From positions 1 to 14,580 of the forward strand of contig PNNU01000033.1 of NCBI GenBank assembly GCA_013824385.1: 14,580 nucleotides of DNA, written 5' to 3'. A model generated the notes under the pieces. It searched no databases. It was not told the DNA's origin and saw nothing but the letters and a program-made list of their open reading frames with translations. Made by a program: the position numbers and the translations under genes. How positions within the stretch are numbered: the first letter of the stretch is position 1; every line of letters starts with the position of its first letter. This stretch comes from Anaerolinea sp. GTDB lineage: Bacteria; Chloroflexota; Anaerolineae; Anaerolineales; Anaerolineaceae. This document shows, piece after piece, positions 8,931 through 14,580 of this stretch.

Positions 8931-9322
8931 TTATTTAGTTTTCCTACAAGTGAGATGTTTTTTTGGAAATGCTGACATTTTTGATACCGCATCAGTGGTG
9001 TCAGCCGATGGTTTTAAGGTGAATCCGTGGCTGCATTTGGATATTCATGGCAATCAGTAGCCACACCGACAGAAGTTAATATTTCGCAATATTTAAATCC
9101 TTCATCGTGTAAAGAATCCATTCCCGCAAGGATGAAAAGGGCGGGTGGTAACCCTTCTATATCCTCTTTCTATGCATAAACCGGTGAAACATAAGGATCC
9201 CTGGCTTGATCAGGTTCAACATAACAGGCGTCAAACATTACCGCCATCTTTGGGGGAATGCAGGCTTTGGGCTGAGGTTTGTCGAAAACGCTGGTTGCCA
9301 GGTCAAGCGGCGGGTAATCCAT
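8931..9322 (-). pseudogene. Degraded alpha/beta-hydrolase (Aes/HSL-type esterase) 3' fragment
   Basis: Reading the minus strand from about 9322 gives MDYPPLDLATSVFDKP, then ARDPYVSPVYA, an in-frame TAG at 9172-9170, then GLPPALFILAGMDSLHDEG, which matches the C-terminal half of Abhydrolase_3 esterases and carries the catalytic Asp region. Just after CHEYPN the frame is lost near 9033-9037. In the next frame it resumes as SHGFTLKPSADTTDAVSKM and ends ...FPKKHLT, with the catalytic His in HGF (9029-9021) and a stop at 8933-8931. The N-terminal half with the GxSxG nucleophile is missing: homology stops where the right-hand repeat begins. One nonsense codon, one single-base shift and a 5' deletion make it a clear pseudogene. 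The family call is from motif order only. Confidence 0.8.
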
Positions 9323-9399
9323 TATCTTAGAATATTTTTGGACAGCGAGACAAAAATCAACAAAGTGATATTTAGTTAATATTGTCTCATGTTGTCTTA
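9321..9399. repeat. Right copy of GAGACA/TGTCTC direct repeat
   Basis: Repeats the order of the left copy: ATTATCTTAGAA (9321-9332), GAGACAAAAA (9347-9356) and TGTCTCATGTTGTCTTA (9383-9399). The spacing between the blocks differs, so the copies are old or were remodelled. Its left edge coincides with the point where the hydrolase pseudogene loses recognisable homology, as expected if an insertion or deletion truncated that gene here. Confidence 0.5.
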
Positions 9400-9677
9400 T
9401 GATTGGTCGGTGCTTGATTAAGAATGCCGAGAAGATTCATTTTTTATTACCATCTGTTCAAGGTCACATTTGTCTGGGAGGTGCGCCCTCCTTGAATTTT
9501 ATCGAGTGATTTGCATTTTCAATGTTAGTTTCTCTTCTAGGTTGTCTTGTTTGAAATAATTTTATACAGAGACCAAGTAAGTTAGTGGTGGTTAGCAGTT
9601 CAACAGGCTTTGTAGTCGGTCGCGGAGTACCGAATAACTCAAATTCGGAATTGAGTAGTTAAATCTATCAAAAACTA
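9400..9677. other. Non-coding AT-rich stretch upstream of the LacI promoter
   Basis: No gene is recognisable on either strand. Small dyads are present: GGAGG/CCTCC near 9478-9492, and two mutually exclusive 6-bp stems built from CCGAAT/ATTCGG and ACTCAA/TTGAGT near 9630-9660. None is followed by a T-run, and no function can be assigned. Confidence 0.5.
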
Positions 9678-9706
9678 TTGACAAACGACTTTTTATTCCC
9701 TATACT
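9678..9706 (+). promoter_or_regulatory. Near-consensus sigma-70 promoter of the LacI-family gene
   Basis: TTGACA (9678-9683) and TATACT (9701-9706) are separated by exactly 17 nt, so five of six -10 bases and all six -35 bases match the housekeeping consensus. Transcription should start around 9713, inside the operator-like palindrome that follows, consistent with repression by steric block. Confidence 0.85.
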
Positions 9707-9712
9707 AATATA

Positions 9713-9728
9713 ACTAACGCGTGTTAGT
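9713..9728. promoter_or_regulatory. Operator O1 for the LacI-family regulator
   Basis: ACTAACGCGTGTTAGT is a 16-bp near-palindrome with seven of eight positions symmetric and a central CG, the form typical of LacI-family sites. It overlaps the expected transcription start of the promoter at 9678-9706 and precedes the regulator gene, pointing to autorepression. A second copy with one base difference lies at 11509-11524. Confidence 0.8.
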
Positions 9729-9742
9729 AAAGGGAGAGGGTT

Positions 9743-10780
9743 TTGGCTAATAAAAGATCAACCAGTAGTGATGTGGCCAAACTTGCGGGCGTCTCTAGAA
9801 CAACGGTCTCCTTTGTTTTAAACAATATCCCTGACTCAAACATTCCTGAAACTACTCGTCAAAAAGTTTTTGAAGCAGCAGGACAATTAAACTATCATCC
9901 AAATGCTTCGGGGCGAAAACTGGCTTCCGGTAAATCAAAGATGATCGGTCTTGTTCGCCTTCAAAGCACGGAGCAAGTTTTTAATGATGCTTTTCTGCTT
10001 CAGGTTTTGGTGGGTATTGAACAAGCGGCAAGCAAATGGGGATTTCATGTCTTGTTGAAACATATTAATCACTCCAACTCAGATGAATATTCTCAATTAA
10101 TTACTGAAAATCATGTGGATGGAATTATTCTCTCTGGACCTCTTCAAAATGACCCGGAGCTTATCAAGTTGCATAAGGAAGGTGTGCCGATCATTTTGTT
10201 AGGTCAGATGGCAAACACAACAATTCCATTTGTGGATGTCAATGCTGAGATTGGGTCGGAAACCGCTGTCAACCACCTTATCTCATGTGGACATAAACGA
10301 ATTGCGATGATCACAAATGCAAAACTTGAATATTCCTCAGCTCAACAACGAAGAAGTGGTTACGTAAATGCATTAAAAAAATCTAACATTCAAATAGACG
10401 AGTTACTGATAAAAGAAGGTGATTTTACCCCGGCAAGTGGCTTTCAGGCTATGAAAGAATTGCTCACATTATCTCCTGTTCCAACCGCTGTATTCGTAGC
10501 AAGCGATGTCGTGGCTGTAGGGGCAATCCAGGCAATCAAACAGTCCGGTTTACAAATTCCTGGTGATATAGAGATTATTGGATTCGATGATATTCCAATG
10601 GCACAGTACTTTGACCCTCCATTATCTACAATACACCTTCCTGCTTTCGAATTGGGAAAAGTCGCAGGAGAACAATTGATCAAGATGATATCAAGTAATA
10701 ATTCAGAATATCCTGGAGTTCTACTAGAGACTGAATTAATTCTTAGAGAATCAACAACAAACTTGGATTTACATAAATAA
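9743..10780 (+). CDS. LacI-family transcriptional regulator
   Basis: Predicted sugar-responsive repressor of this operon. The N-terminal helix-turn-helix reads SDVAKLAGVSRTTVSFVLNN (about residues 9-28), followed by the hinge region with LNYHPNASGRKLASGKS near residues 49-65. The rest is a periplasmic-binding-protein-like effector domain (IGLVRL, VDGIILSG, FVDVNAEIGSETAV, CGHKRIAMI, FVASDVVAVGA, IIGFDDIPMAQYFDPPLSTI). Its 345 residues are normal for the family. The start is TTG at 9743, directly preceded by a GGGAGAGGG ribosome site; no ATG is nearby in frame. It is the first gene of a probable operon, followed after 36 nt by the phosphoglucomutase-like gene. The operators at 9713 and 11509 are its likely targets. 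The effector is unknown; an alpha-glucoside is inferred from the transporter type. Confidence 0.94.
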   Translation: MANKRSTSSDVAKLAGVSRTTVSFVLNNIPDSNIPETTRQKVFEAAGQLNYHPNASGRKLASGKSKMIGLVRLQSTEQVFNDAFLLQVLVGIEQAASKWGFHVLLKHINHSNSDEYSQLITENHVDGIILSGPLQNDPELIKLHKEGVPIILLGQMANTTIPFVDVNAEIGSETAVNHLISCGHKRIAMITNAKLEYSSAQQRRSGYVNALKKSNIQIDELLIKEGDFTPASGFQAMKELLTLSPVPTAVFVASDVVAVGAIQAIKQSGLQIPGDIEIIGFDDIPMAQYFDPPLSTIHLPAFELGKVAGEQLIKMISSNNSEYPGVLLETELILRESTTNLDLHK

Positions 10781-10816
10781 TTATGATGTTCAATAGATCA
10801 GGACGAAATTGGATAA

Positions 10817-11527
10817 ATGCTTGTGAATAATTCCTTAACGATTACTGAAGACCATCCCCAACAATACATTTCGTTGGTAAAGGGGGTAATTTTCGACCTG
10901 GATGGTGTACTCACAGATACCTCCGAACTCCATTATCTGGCATGGAAGAAATTGGCAGAGGAAGAAAATATTAGTTTTTCTAGAGAGGATAATGAAGCAT
11001 TACGAGGTATTCCTCGCCGGGAATCATTACTTCTGATTTTTAGAGAACGGAAACTCAATGAATTACAGATCGCAGAAATGATGGAACGAAAGAATCGATA
11101 CTATGTCGAATCCATTTCATGTTTATCCAAACAAGATCTTTTACCAGGGGCACGAGAACTTCTTGAAAATCTGAAGTTAGCCGGTATAAAAACGGCAGTA
11201 GGTTCTGCAAGTAAGAATGCAAGAACTGTCTTAGAAAAACTGGGGATCACTGACCTGTTGGATGCAGTGGCAGATGGGTCAAGTGTGGAAAACCAAAAAC
11301 CGGCTCCGGATTTATTTTTATATGCTTCTGATCTGATTGGAATTCCAGCGTTCCATTGTGCCGTCTTTGAAGACGCAGCAGCAGGTATTCAGGCTGCAAT
11401 TGCAGGAGGTATGTGGGCAATTGGGATCGGACCTCAGAAACGACTTCAAGAAGCCCATTTGGTTTTCCTTAATTTGGAAGGTATAACCATAAAAAGAATT
11501 AATGTTTTACTAACACGTGTTAGTTAA
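10817..11527 (+). CDS. pgmB: Beta-phosphoglucomutase-like HAD-superfamily enzyme
   Basis: Probably interconverts beta-glucose-1-phosphate and glucose-6-phosphate, the step after an inverting GH65-type disaccharide phosphorylase. HAD motifs: FDLDGVLTDT (nucleophile Asp27, acid/base Asp29), VGSASKN (motif II), NQKPAPD (motif III Lys) and VFEDAAAGIQAA (motif IV). Features specific to beta-phosphoglucomutase are the His and Trp in ELHYLAWK just after the nucleophile loop and LRGIPRRESL in the cap domain. It is 236 residues, with about 20 extra N-terminal residues before the first strand, so an internal start is possible; ATG 10817 has only a weak AGGA 13 nt upstream. The last five codons overlap a perfect operator palindrome. 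No phosphorylase is visible in the window. A generic sugar phosphatase is the main alternative. Confidence 0.85.
   Translation: MLVNNSLTITEDHPQQYISLVKGVIFDLDGVLTDTSELHYLAWKKLAEEENISFSREDNEALRGIPRRESLLLIFRERKLNELQIAEMMERKNRYYVESISCLSKQDLLPGARELLENLKLAGIKTAVGSASKNARTVLEKLGITDLLDAVADGSSVENQKPAPDLFLYASDLIGIPAFHCAVFEDAAAGIQAAIAGGMWAIGIGPQKRLQEAHLVFLNLEGITIKRINVLLTRVS
11509..11524. promoter_or_regulatory. Operator O2, perfect palindrome at the end of the pgmB-like gene
   Basis: ACTAACACGTGTTAGT is an exact 16-bp palindrome differing from O1 in one base (A for G at position 7). It is coding: it contributes the Leu-Thr-Arg-Val-Ser end of the phosphoglucomutase-like protein. It ends 3 nt before a candidate -35 element for the transporter genes, so the LacI-family protein probably controls that promoter as well. 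Confidence 0.85.
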
Positions 11528-11555
11528 TTGAATCTATGCACTGTTGTTTTATAAA
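11528..11555 (+). promoter_or_regulatory. Candidate promoter for the transporter genes
   Basis: TTGAAT (11528-11533), a 16-nt spacer and TATAAA (11550-11555) lie directly downstream of operator O2. Transcription would start near 11562, giving a leader of about 90 nt before the lipoprotein gene. The hexamers are fair, not perfect; the adjoining operator is the main support. Confidence 0.5.
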
Positions 11556-11568
11556 AAATTTGATAATT

Positions 11569-11577
11569 AAGGAGGTG
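11569..11577 (+). promoter_or_regulatory. Orphan consensus Shine-Dalgarno sequence in the transporter leader
   Basis: AAGGAGGTG is a full complement to the 16S rRNA 3' end yet serves no evident gene. A TTG 2 nt later is followed at once by TAA; a TTG at 11591 would encode only nine residues. The lipoprotein gene has its own GAGGAG at 11638. It could be a ribosome standby site, a leader peptide or a relic. Confidence 0.4.
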
Positions 11578-11651
11578 GTTGTAAAAATAATTGAAGTATT
11601 TAATTGGTGTAACACATTAAGTTAGTACAATAATTCTGAGGAGAGAGAAAA

Positions 11652-12998
11652 ATGAAAACTAAGTTTTTGGTAATAGTCAGCATAATCGTCGTAATGACGA
11701 TGCTTCTTGCTTCATGTGCAAAAGCTACTACAGTCCCAACTGAGGCGCCAGTTGTTGAAACCGCAGCTCCAACTGTAGATGTAACAGAAGCCCCGGTGGC
11801 TACTGCTGCTCCTGAAATTGATTGCATGGGTGCAGCCGCTGGTGATACGATCAGCATGCTTTACCAATGGTCTGGTACTGAGGAAGAAAACCTTAACAAA
11901 ATCCTCGCCCCATTTATTGAAGCTTGTGGTGTCGTGATCAATGCTGAATCTACTCGAGATCAAGCTTTACTTGATACTCGTGTACAAGCTGGTACTCCAC
12001 CAGATGTCACTTTTTGGAATGTAACTCAACTCACTCAGTATAAAGATGGATTAATGACAATGTCTGATTTGGGTGCGAATGCTGACAATTATGCTGAGTA
12101 CTGGAAAACCATCGGTACAGTCGATGGAAAATGGCTTGGACTCCCTGTCAAAGCCGATCCCAAGACTCTTATTTGGTATAGCCCTGCCAACTTTACTGCT
12201 GCTGGATATACCGTTCCAACTACTTGGGAAGAATTAAACACTCTTGTAGAAAAAATGGTTGCTGATGGAAATGTTCCCTGGTCATTGGGAATGGAATCTG
12301 GTGACGCAACAGGTTGGACTGGTACTGACTTCATTCAGGATATCCTGCTTGTTACACAGGGATCGGAATATGTTTCAGGCATCATCGATGGTACGATTCC
12401 TTACAATGATGCTGGTGTTAAAGCTGCTTATGAGATCTATGGTAAATGGGCTATGGATGCCAAGTATACCGTTGGCGGCGCACCAGGAACTGTTTCTGTT
12501 GGATTCAATGACGCCATCATTAAGGTCTTCTCAAATCCCCCAGAAGCCATGATGGTGAAACAATCCGGTTTTGCGGGTGGTACTGTTCTCGCAACTTATC
12601 CTGATTTGAAATACGGCACCGATTATGATTTCTTTGGAGTTCCAGGAGCACAAGGTCTGCAAGGTGGTTCTGACTGGTTAATGGCTTTCAGTGACAAACC
12701 TGCAGTAAAGGCTTTGGTTGCCTACCTGAGCAGCACCAAAGGTGGTCAAATGTGGGCACAGGTTGGATTTGATCTGACTCCTAATTTGGCTGGTGCTGAC
12801 GCATATGTTGATCCCGCGTTTTTGAAAAAGGGACAAATTCTCGCAAACGCAGCTGGATTTACCCCTGACATTGGCGATTCCATTCCTGGTGGATTTGGAA
12901 GCGTAGAATTCAAGGGAATCACCGATTATGTGACCGGTGGTGACTTGGATTCCATCCTTAGCACGATCGCTGCGGCTCAAGCAGCGGGTTTAAAGTAA
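11652..12998 (+). CDS. Extracellular sugar-binding lipoprotein of an alpha-glucoside ABC transporter (AglE-like)
   Basis: Captures the sugar outside the membrane and delivers it to the two permeases downstream. The N-terminus is a lipoprotein signal: basic start, hydrophobic core, and lipobox LASC with Cys22 as the lipidated residue. A low-complexity Thr/Pro/Ala/Val/Glu linker (about residues 23-55) follows, of the kind common on Anaerolineae binding proteins. The mature part is an SBP_bac_1-type fold, with LYQWSGTEEENLNKILAPF at its start and TPPDVTFWN, KTLIWYSPANF and TTWEELNTLV further on. Its 448 residues are typical. ATG 11652 has GAGGAG 8 nt upstream. Apart from Cys22 there are only two cysteines, Cys58 and Cys92, which could form a disulfide. 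The AglE assignment leans on the distinctive permeases next door; ligand specificity cannot be read from the sequence. Confidence 0.9.
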   Translation: MKTKFLVIVSIIVVMTMLLASCAKATTVPTEAPVVETAAPTVDVTEAPVATAAPEIDCMGAAAGDTISMLYQWSGTEEENLNKILAPFIEACGVVINAESTRDQALLDTRVQAGTPPDVTFWNVTQLTQYKDGLMTMSDLGANADNYAEYWKTIGTVDGKWLGLPVKADPKTLIWYSPANFTAAGYTVPTTWEELNTLVEKMVADGNVPWSLGMESGDATGWTGTDFIQDILLVTQGSEYVSGIIDGTIPYNDAGVKAAYEIYGKWAMDAKYTVGGAPGTVSVGFNDAIIKVFSNPPEAMMVKQSGFAGGTVLATYPDLKYGTDYDFFGVPGAQGLQGGSDWLMAFSDKPAVKALVAYLSSTKGGQMWAQVGFDLTPNLAGADAYVDPAFLKKGQILANAAGFTPDIGDSIPGGFGSVEFKGITDYVTGGDLDSILSTIAAAQAAGLK

Positions 12999-13014
12999 AT
13001 TAATCAGTTTTTCT

Positions 13015-13047
13015 CTGGAGGTGTCAGATTATTCTCGACACCTCCAG
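13015..13047 (+). promoter_or_regulatory. Intercistronic hairpin between binding-protein and permease genes
   Basis: CTGGAGGTGTC (13015-13025) and GACACCTCCAG (13037-13047) form a perfect 11-bp stem with an 11-nt loop in the 65-nt gap. No T-run follows. Such hairpins after binding-protein genes often protect the upstream mRNA and lower permease expression relative to the binding protein. The 3' arm contains CCTCCA, which can instead pair with TGGAGG at 13054-13059, the permease ribosome site. Confidence 0.7.
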
Positions 13048-13063
13048 GTTATTTGGAGGAGTT

Positions 13064-14026
13064 ATGTCATCATCAAATGTTCCTCAGGTCATGAAGCAAG
13101 GTAAGGTAGTACCATGGTTTTATTTGGGACCTGCCATATTAATTATGAGCATATTTATCGTCTATCCGATGTTAAATACGGTTTATCTCAGCTTTATGAA
13201 TTCTGACAGCACCGCATCTGCAGCCACAGCTTGTATCCAAGGTAAACCGTGCTGGGGAATATTTGAGAATTATCGTTATGCTTTAACAGGTGAACTAAAT
13301 ATGTCAACACCAGACACCATATGGCAGTCTTTTTGGGTTTCGTCATTTGGTAACACAATTAAATGGATTCTGGTGATGGTCAGCGGAACGGTTAGCATTG
13401 GATTGGTATTTGCAGTCCTAGCTGATAAGGTAAAGTACGAGGCACTTGCAAAAGCGATTATTTTTATGCCGATGGCGATCTCTTTTGTTGGAGCAGGAAT
13501 TATTTGGAAGTTCGTCTATACGTGGGGAACTTCTCAAGTTCAAATTGGGTTGATTAATGCCATTATCACAGCGCTTGGGGGAACCCCCGTCGCGTTTTTA
13601 TCAACAAATATCCTTAACACCTTTATGTTAGTCATTGTTGGTATATGGATGTGGACAGGTTTTTGCACGACTATTCTTTCAGCAGCGCTCAAGTCAGTCC
13701 CCGATGAGATTCTTGAAGCTGCCCGGGTAGATGGAGCGAATGAATGGAATGTTTTTTGGCGAATCATGGTTCCTATTATTTCACCGACAATCATTGTTGT
13801 TGTTACAACAATGGTCATCAATGTTCTAAAATTATTTGATATCGTTTATGTTATGACTGGCGGTAATTTTGGTACTCAAGTGATCGCAAACCGCATGTAC
13901 AACGAAATGTACAAGAGCTTTCAGACAGGAAGAGGAACTGCAATAGCAGTTGTTTTGATATTTGCGATTATTCCTTTTATATATATGAATATCCGGCGCT
14001 TCTTAACACAGGAGGCAATGCGATGA
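13064..14026 (+). CDS. ABC sugar transporter permease, AglF-like (MalF type)
   Basis: One of the two membrane subunits forming the sugar channel. The 320-residue protein has about six membrane segments: PWFYLGPAILIMSIFIVYP, KWILVMVSGTVSIGLVFAVL, IIFMPMAISFVGAGIIWKF, FMLVIVGIWMWTGFCTTIL, ISPTIIVVVTTMVINVL and AIAVVLIFAIIPFIYMNI. The cytoplasmic coupling (EAA) loop is plain: SVPDEILEAARVDGANEW, then IMVPII. Between segments 1 and 2 is an extended external loop with Cys57 and Cys62 (ACIQGKPC). ATG 13064 is preceded by TTGGAGGAG. The stop overlaps the start of the next permease (ATGA), indicating translational coupling. The AglF label is family resemblance together with its partner; substrate is inferred. 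Confidence 0.9.
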   Translation: MSSSNVPQVMKQGKVVPWFYLGPAILIMSIFIVYPMLNTVYLSFMNSDSTASAATACIQGKPCWGIFENYRYALTGELNMSTPDTIWQSFWVSSFGNTIKWILVMVSGTVSIGLVFAVLADKVKYEALAKAIIFMPMAISFVGAGIIWKFVYTWGTSQVQIGLINAIITALGGTPVAFLSTNILNTFMLVIVGIWMWTGFCTTILSAALKSVPDEILEAARVDGANEWNVFWRIMVPIISPTIIVVVTTMVINVLKLFDIVYVMTGGNFGTQVIANRMYNEMYKSFQTGRGTAIAVVLIFAIIPFIYMNIRRFLTQEAMR

Positions 14027-14580
14027 AACGGACTGCAATAAATAATAAGTTAAACAAAATCCCTACGCATATCATTGTTATTTTTACGATGATTGTTTGG
14101 CTCGTTCCTACAATCGGATTATTTATCACCTCGTTAAGACCATTACCTTTGATCAATACGACGGGTTGGTGGACCGTCTTTGCTTCACCTAAAGGATCAC
14201 AATCATCCGTCGGAACGGGAGCGAATTCTGATAAGTTCACACTGAATAATTATATCGATGCCATCGTGGGATATCGAGGCACAAAAACCTATTCAGTGGA
14301 TTGTGCGTCAGGTACCCAGGCAGCAAGTTTAAATTGTAACGTTTCTGACTTATTAAATCCAAGAGGTATGGGACGAGCTTTTGTTAACACTTTGATTGTT
14401 ACTATCCCTGCAACGTTTCTTCCTATTCTCTTTGCTGCTTTTGCAGGCTACGCTTTTGCCTGGCTTGACTTCAAAGGGCGTTATCTCTTGTTTGCCATAC
14501 TTGTTGGGTTGCAAGTTGTTCCATTACAGATGACTCTTGTTCCAATATTAAGATTGTATGCCTCTTTAGGATTGACAGGA
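14023..14580 (+). CDS. ABC sugar transporter permease, AglG-like (MalG type), 3'-truncated
   Basis: Second membrane subunit of the transporter, running off the window end after 186 codons. ATG 14023 overlaps the stop of the preceding gene and has AGGAGG 7 nt upstream. Segment 1 is IIVIFTMIVWLVPTIGLFI, followed by TSLRP and the TTGWWTVF motif, then a long external domain (about residues 50-118) with KFTLNNY and two cysteines (Cys94, Cys105). The membrane core resumes at RAFVNTLIVTIPATFLPILF, then AFAGYAFAWLDFKGR and GLQVVPLQMTLVPILRL. The long ectodomain plus GLQVVPLQM is characteristic of AglG-type alpha-glucoside permeases as I recall them. The EAA loop and C-terminus lie beyond the window. 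Confidence 0.92.
   Translation, partial: MKRTAINNKLNKIPTHIIVIFTMIVWLVPTIGLFITSLRPLPLINTTGWWTVFASPKGSQSSVGTGANSDKFTLNNYIDAIVGYRGTKTYSVDCASGTQAASLNCNVSDLLNPRGMGRAFVNTLIVTIPATFLPILFAAFAGYAFAWLDFKGRYLLFAILVGLQVVPLQMTLVPILRLYASLGLTG

Noticed and set aside
9145..9330. 61-residue plus-strand reading frame in the gap
   Set aside because: It is the antisense shadow of the esterase pseudogene; the minus-strand translation shows family motifs and this one shows none.
8457..9742. Transposase gene between the repeats
   Set aside because: Neither strand gave recognisable transposase or integrase motifs; only the esterase remnant was found.
11604..11631. TTGGTG-N16-TACAAT as the transporter promoter
   Set aside because: It would start transcription at the ribosome site itself, leaving no usable leader; the pair at 11528-11555 next to the operator is better.
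1..14580. CRISPR arrays, rRNA, complete tRNAs or known riboswitches
   Set aside because: No regular repeat-spacer pattern, cloverleaf or familiar riboswitch core was seen by eye.

Overview
The window looks like a bacterial chromosome segment, most likely from Chloroflexota class Anaerolineae. The grounds are a solute-binding lipoprotein with the long Thr/Pro/Ala linker common in that group, an AglE/F/G-type alpha-glucoside transporter, and a large PUFA-synthase-like lipid megasynthase with a PfaD partner. The assignment rests on recalled family resemblance, not on a search.

Region 1 (1-8399) is a lipid or polyketide synthesis locus. A giant multidomain protein enters the window already inside its acyltransferase domain (GHSLGEYAAL is encoded at nt 3-29) and continues AT - KS - ACP - ACP - KR - DH to nt 5840. 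It is followed on the same strand by an Sfp-type phosphopantetheinyl transferase (5898-6629). Convergent with that, only 6 bp away, lies a PfaD-type FMN enoyl reductase (6636-8399, minus strand). Together they supply malonyl loading, condensation, ketoreduction, dehydration, a trans-acting enoyl reductase and carrier-protein activation, so a reduced or polyunsaturated acyl chain is a plausible product. Both ACPs have Thr where the phosphopantetheine Ser is expected.

Region 2 (about 8400-9677) is AT-rich and has no intact gene. It holds the decayed 3' half of an alpha/beta-hydrolase (esterase) gene on the minus strand, with one in-frame TAG and one frameshift but a recognisable catalytic Asp and His region. 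Two imperfect direct copies of an 80-95 bp sequence built around GAGACA/TGTCTC motifs flank it and suggest mobile-element ends.

Region 3 (9678-14580) is a sugar-uptake operon: a LacI-family regulator with a near-consensus promoter and an operator at its start site, a beta-phosphoglucomutase-like HAD phosphatase, a solute-binding lipoprotein, and two AglF/AglG-type permeases, the last cut by the window end. A second, perfectly palindromic copy of the operator sits in the last codons of the phosphoglucomutase gene, just upstream of a candidate promoter for the transporter. The simplest model is that the LacI protein controls both itself and the transporter, importing an alpha-glucoside. A phosphorylase outside the window would release beta-glucose-1-phosphate for the mutase.
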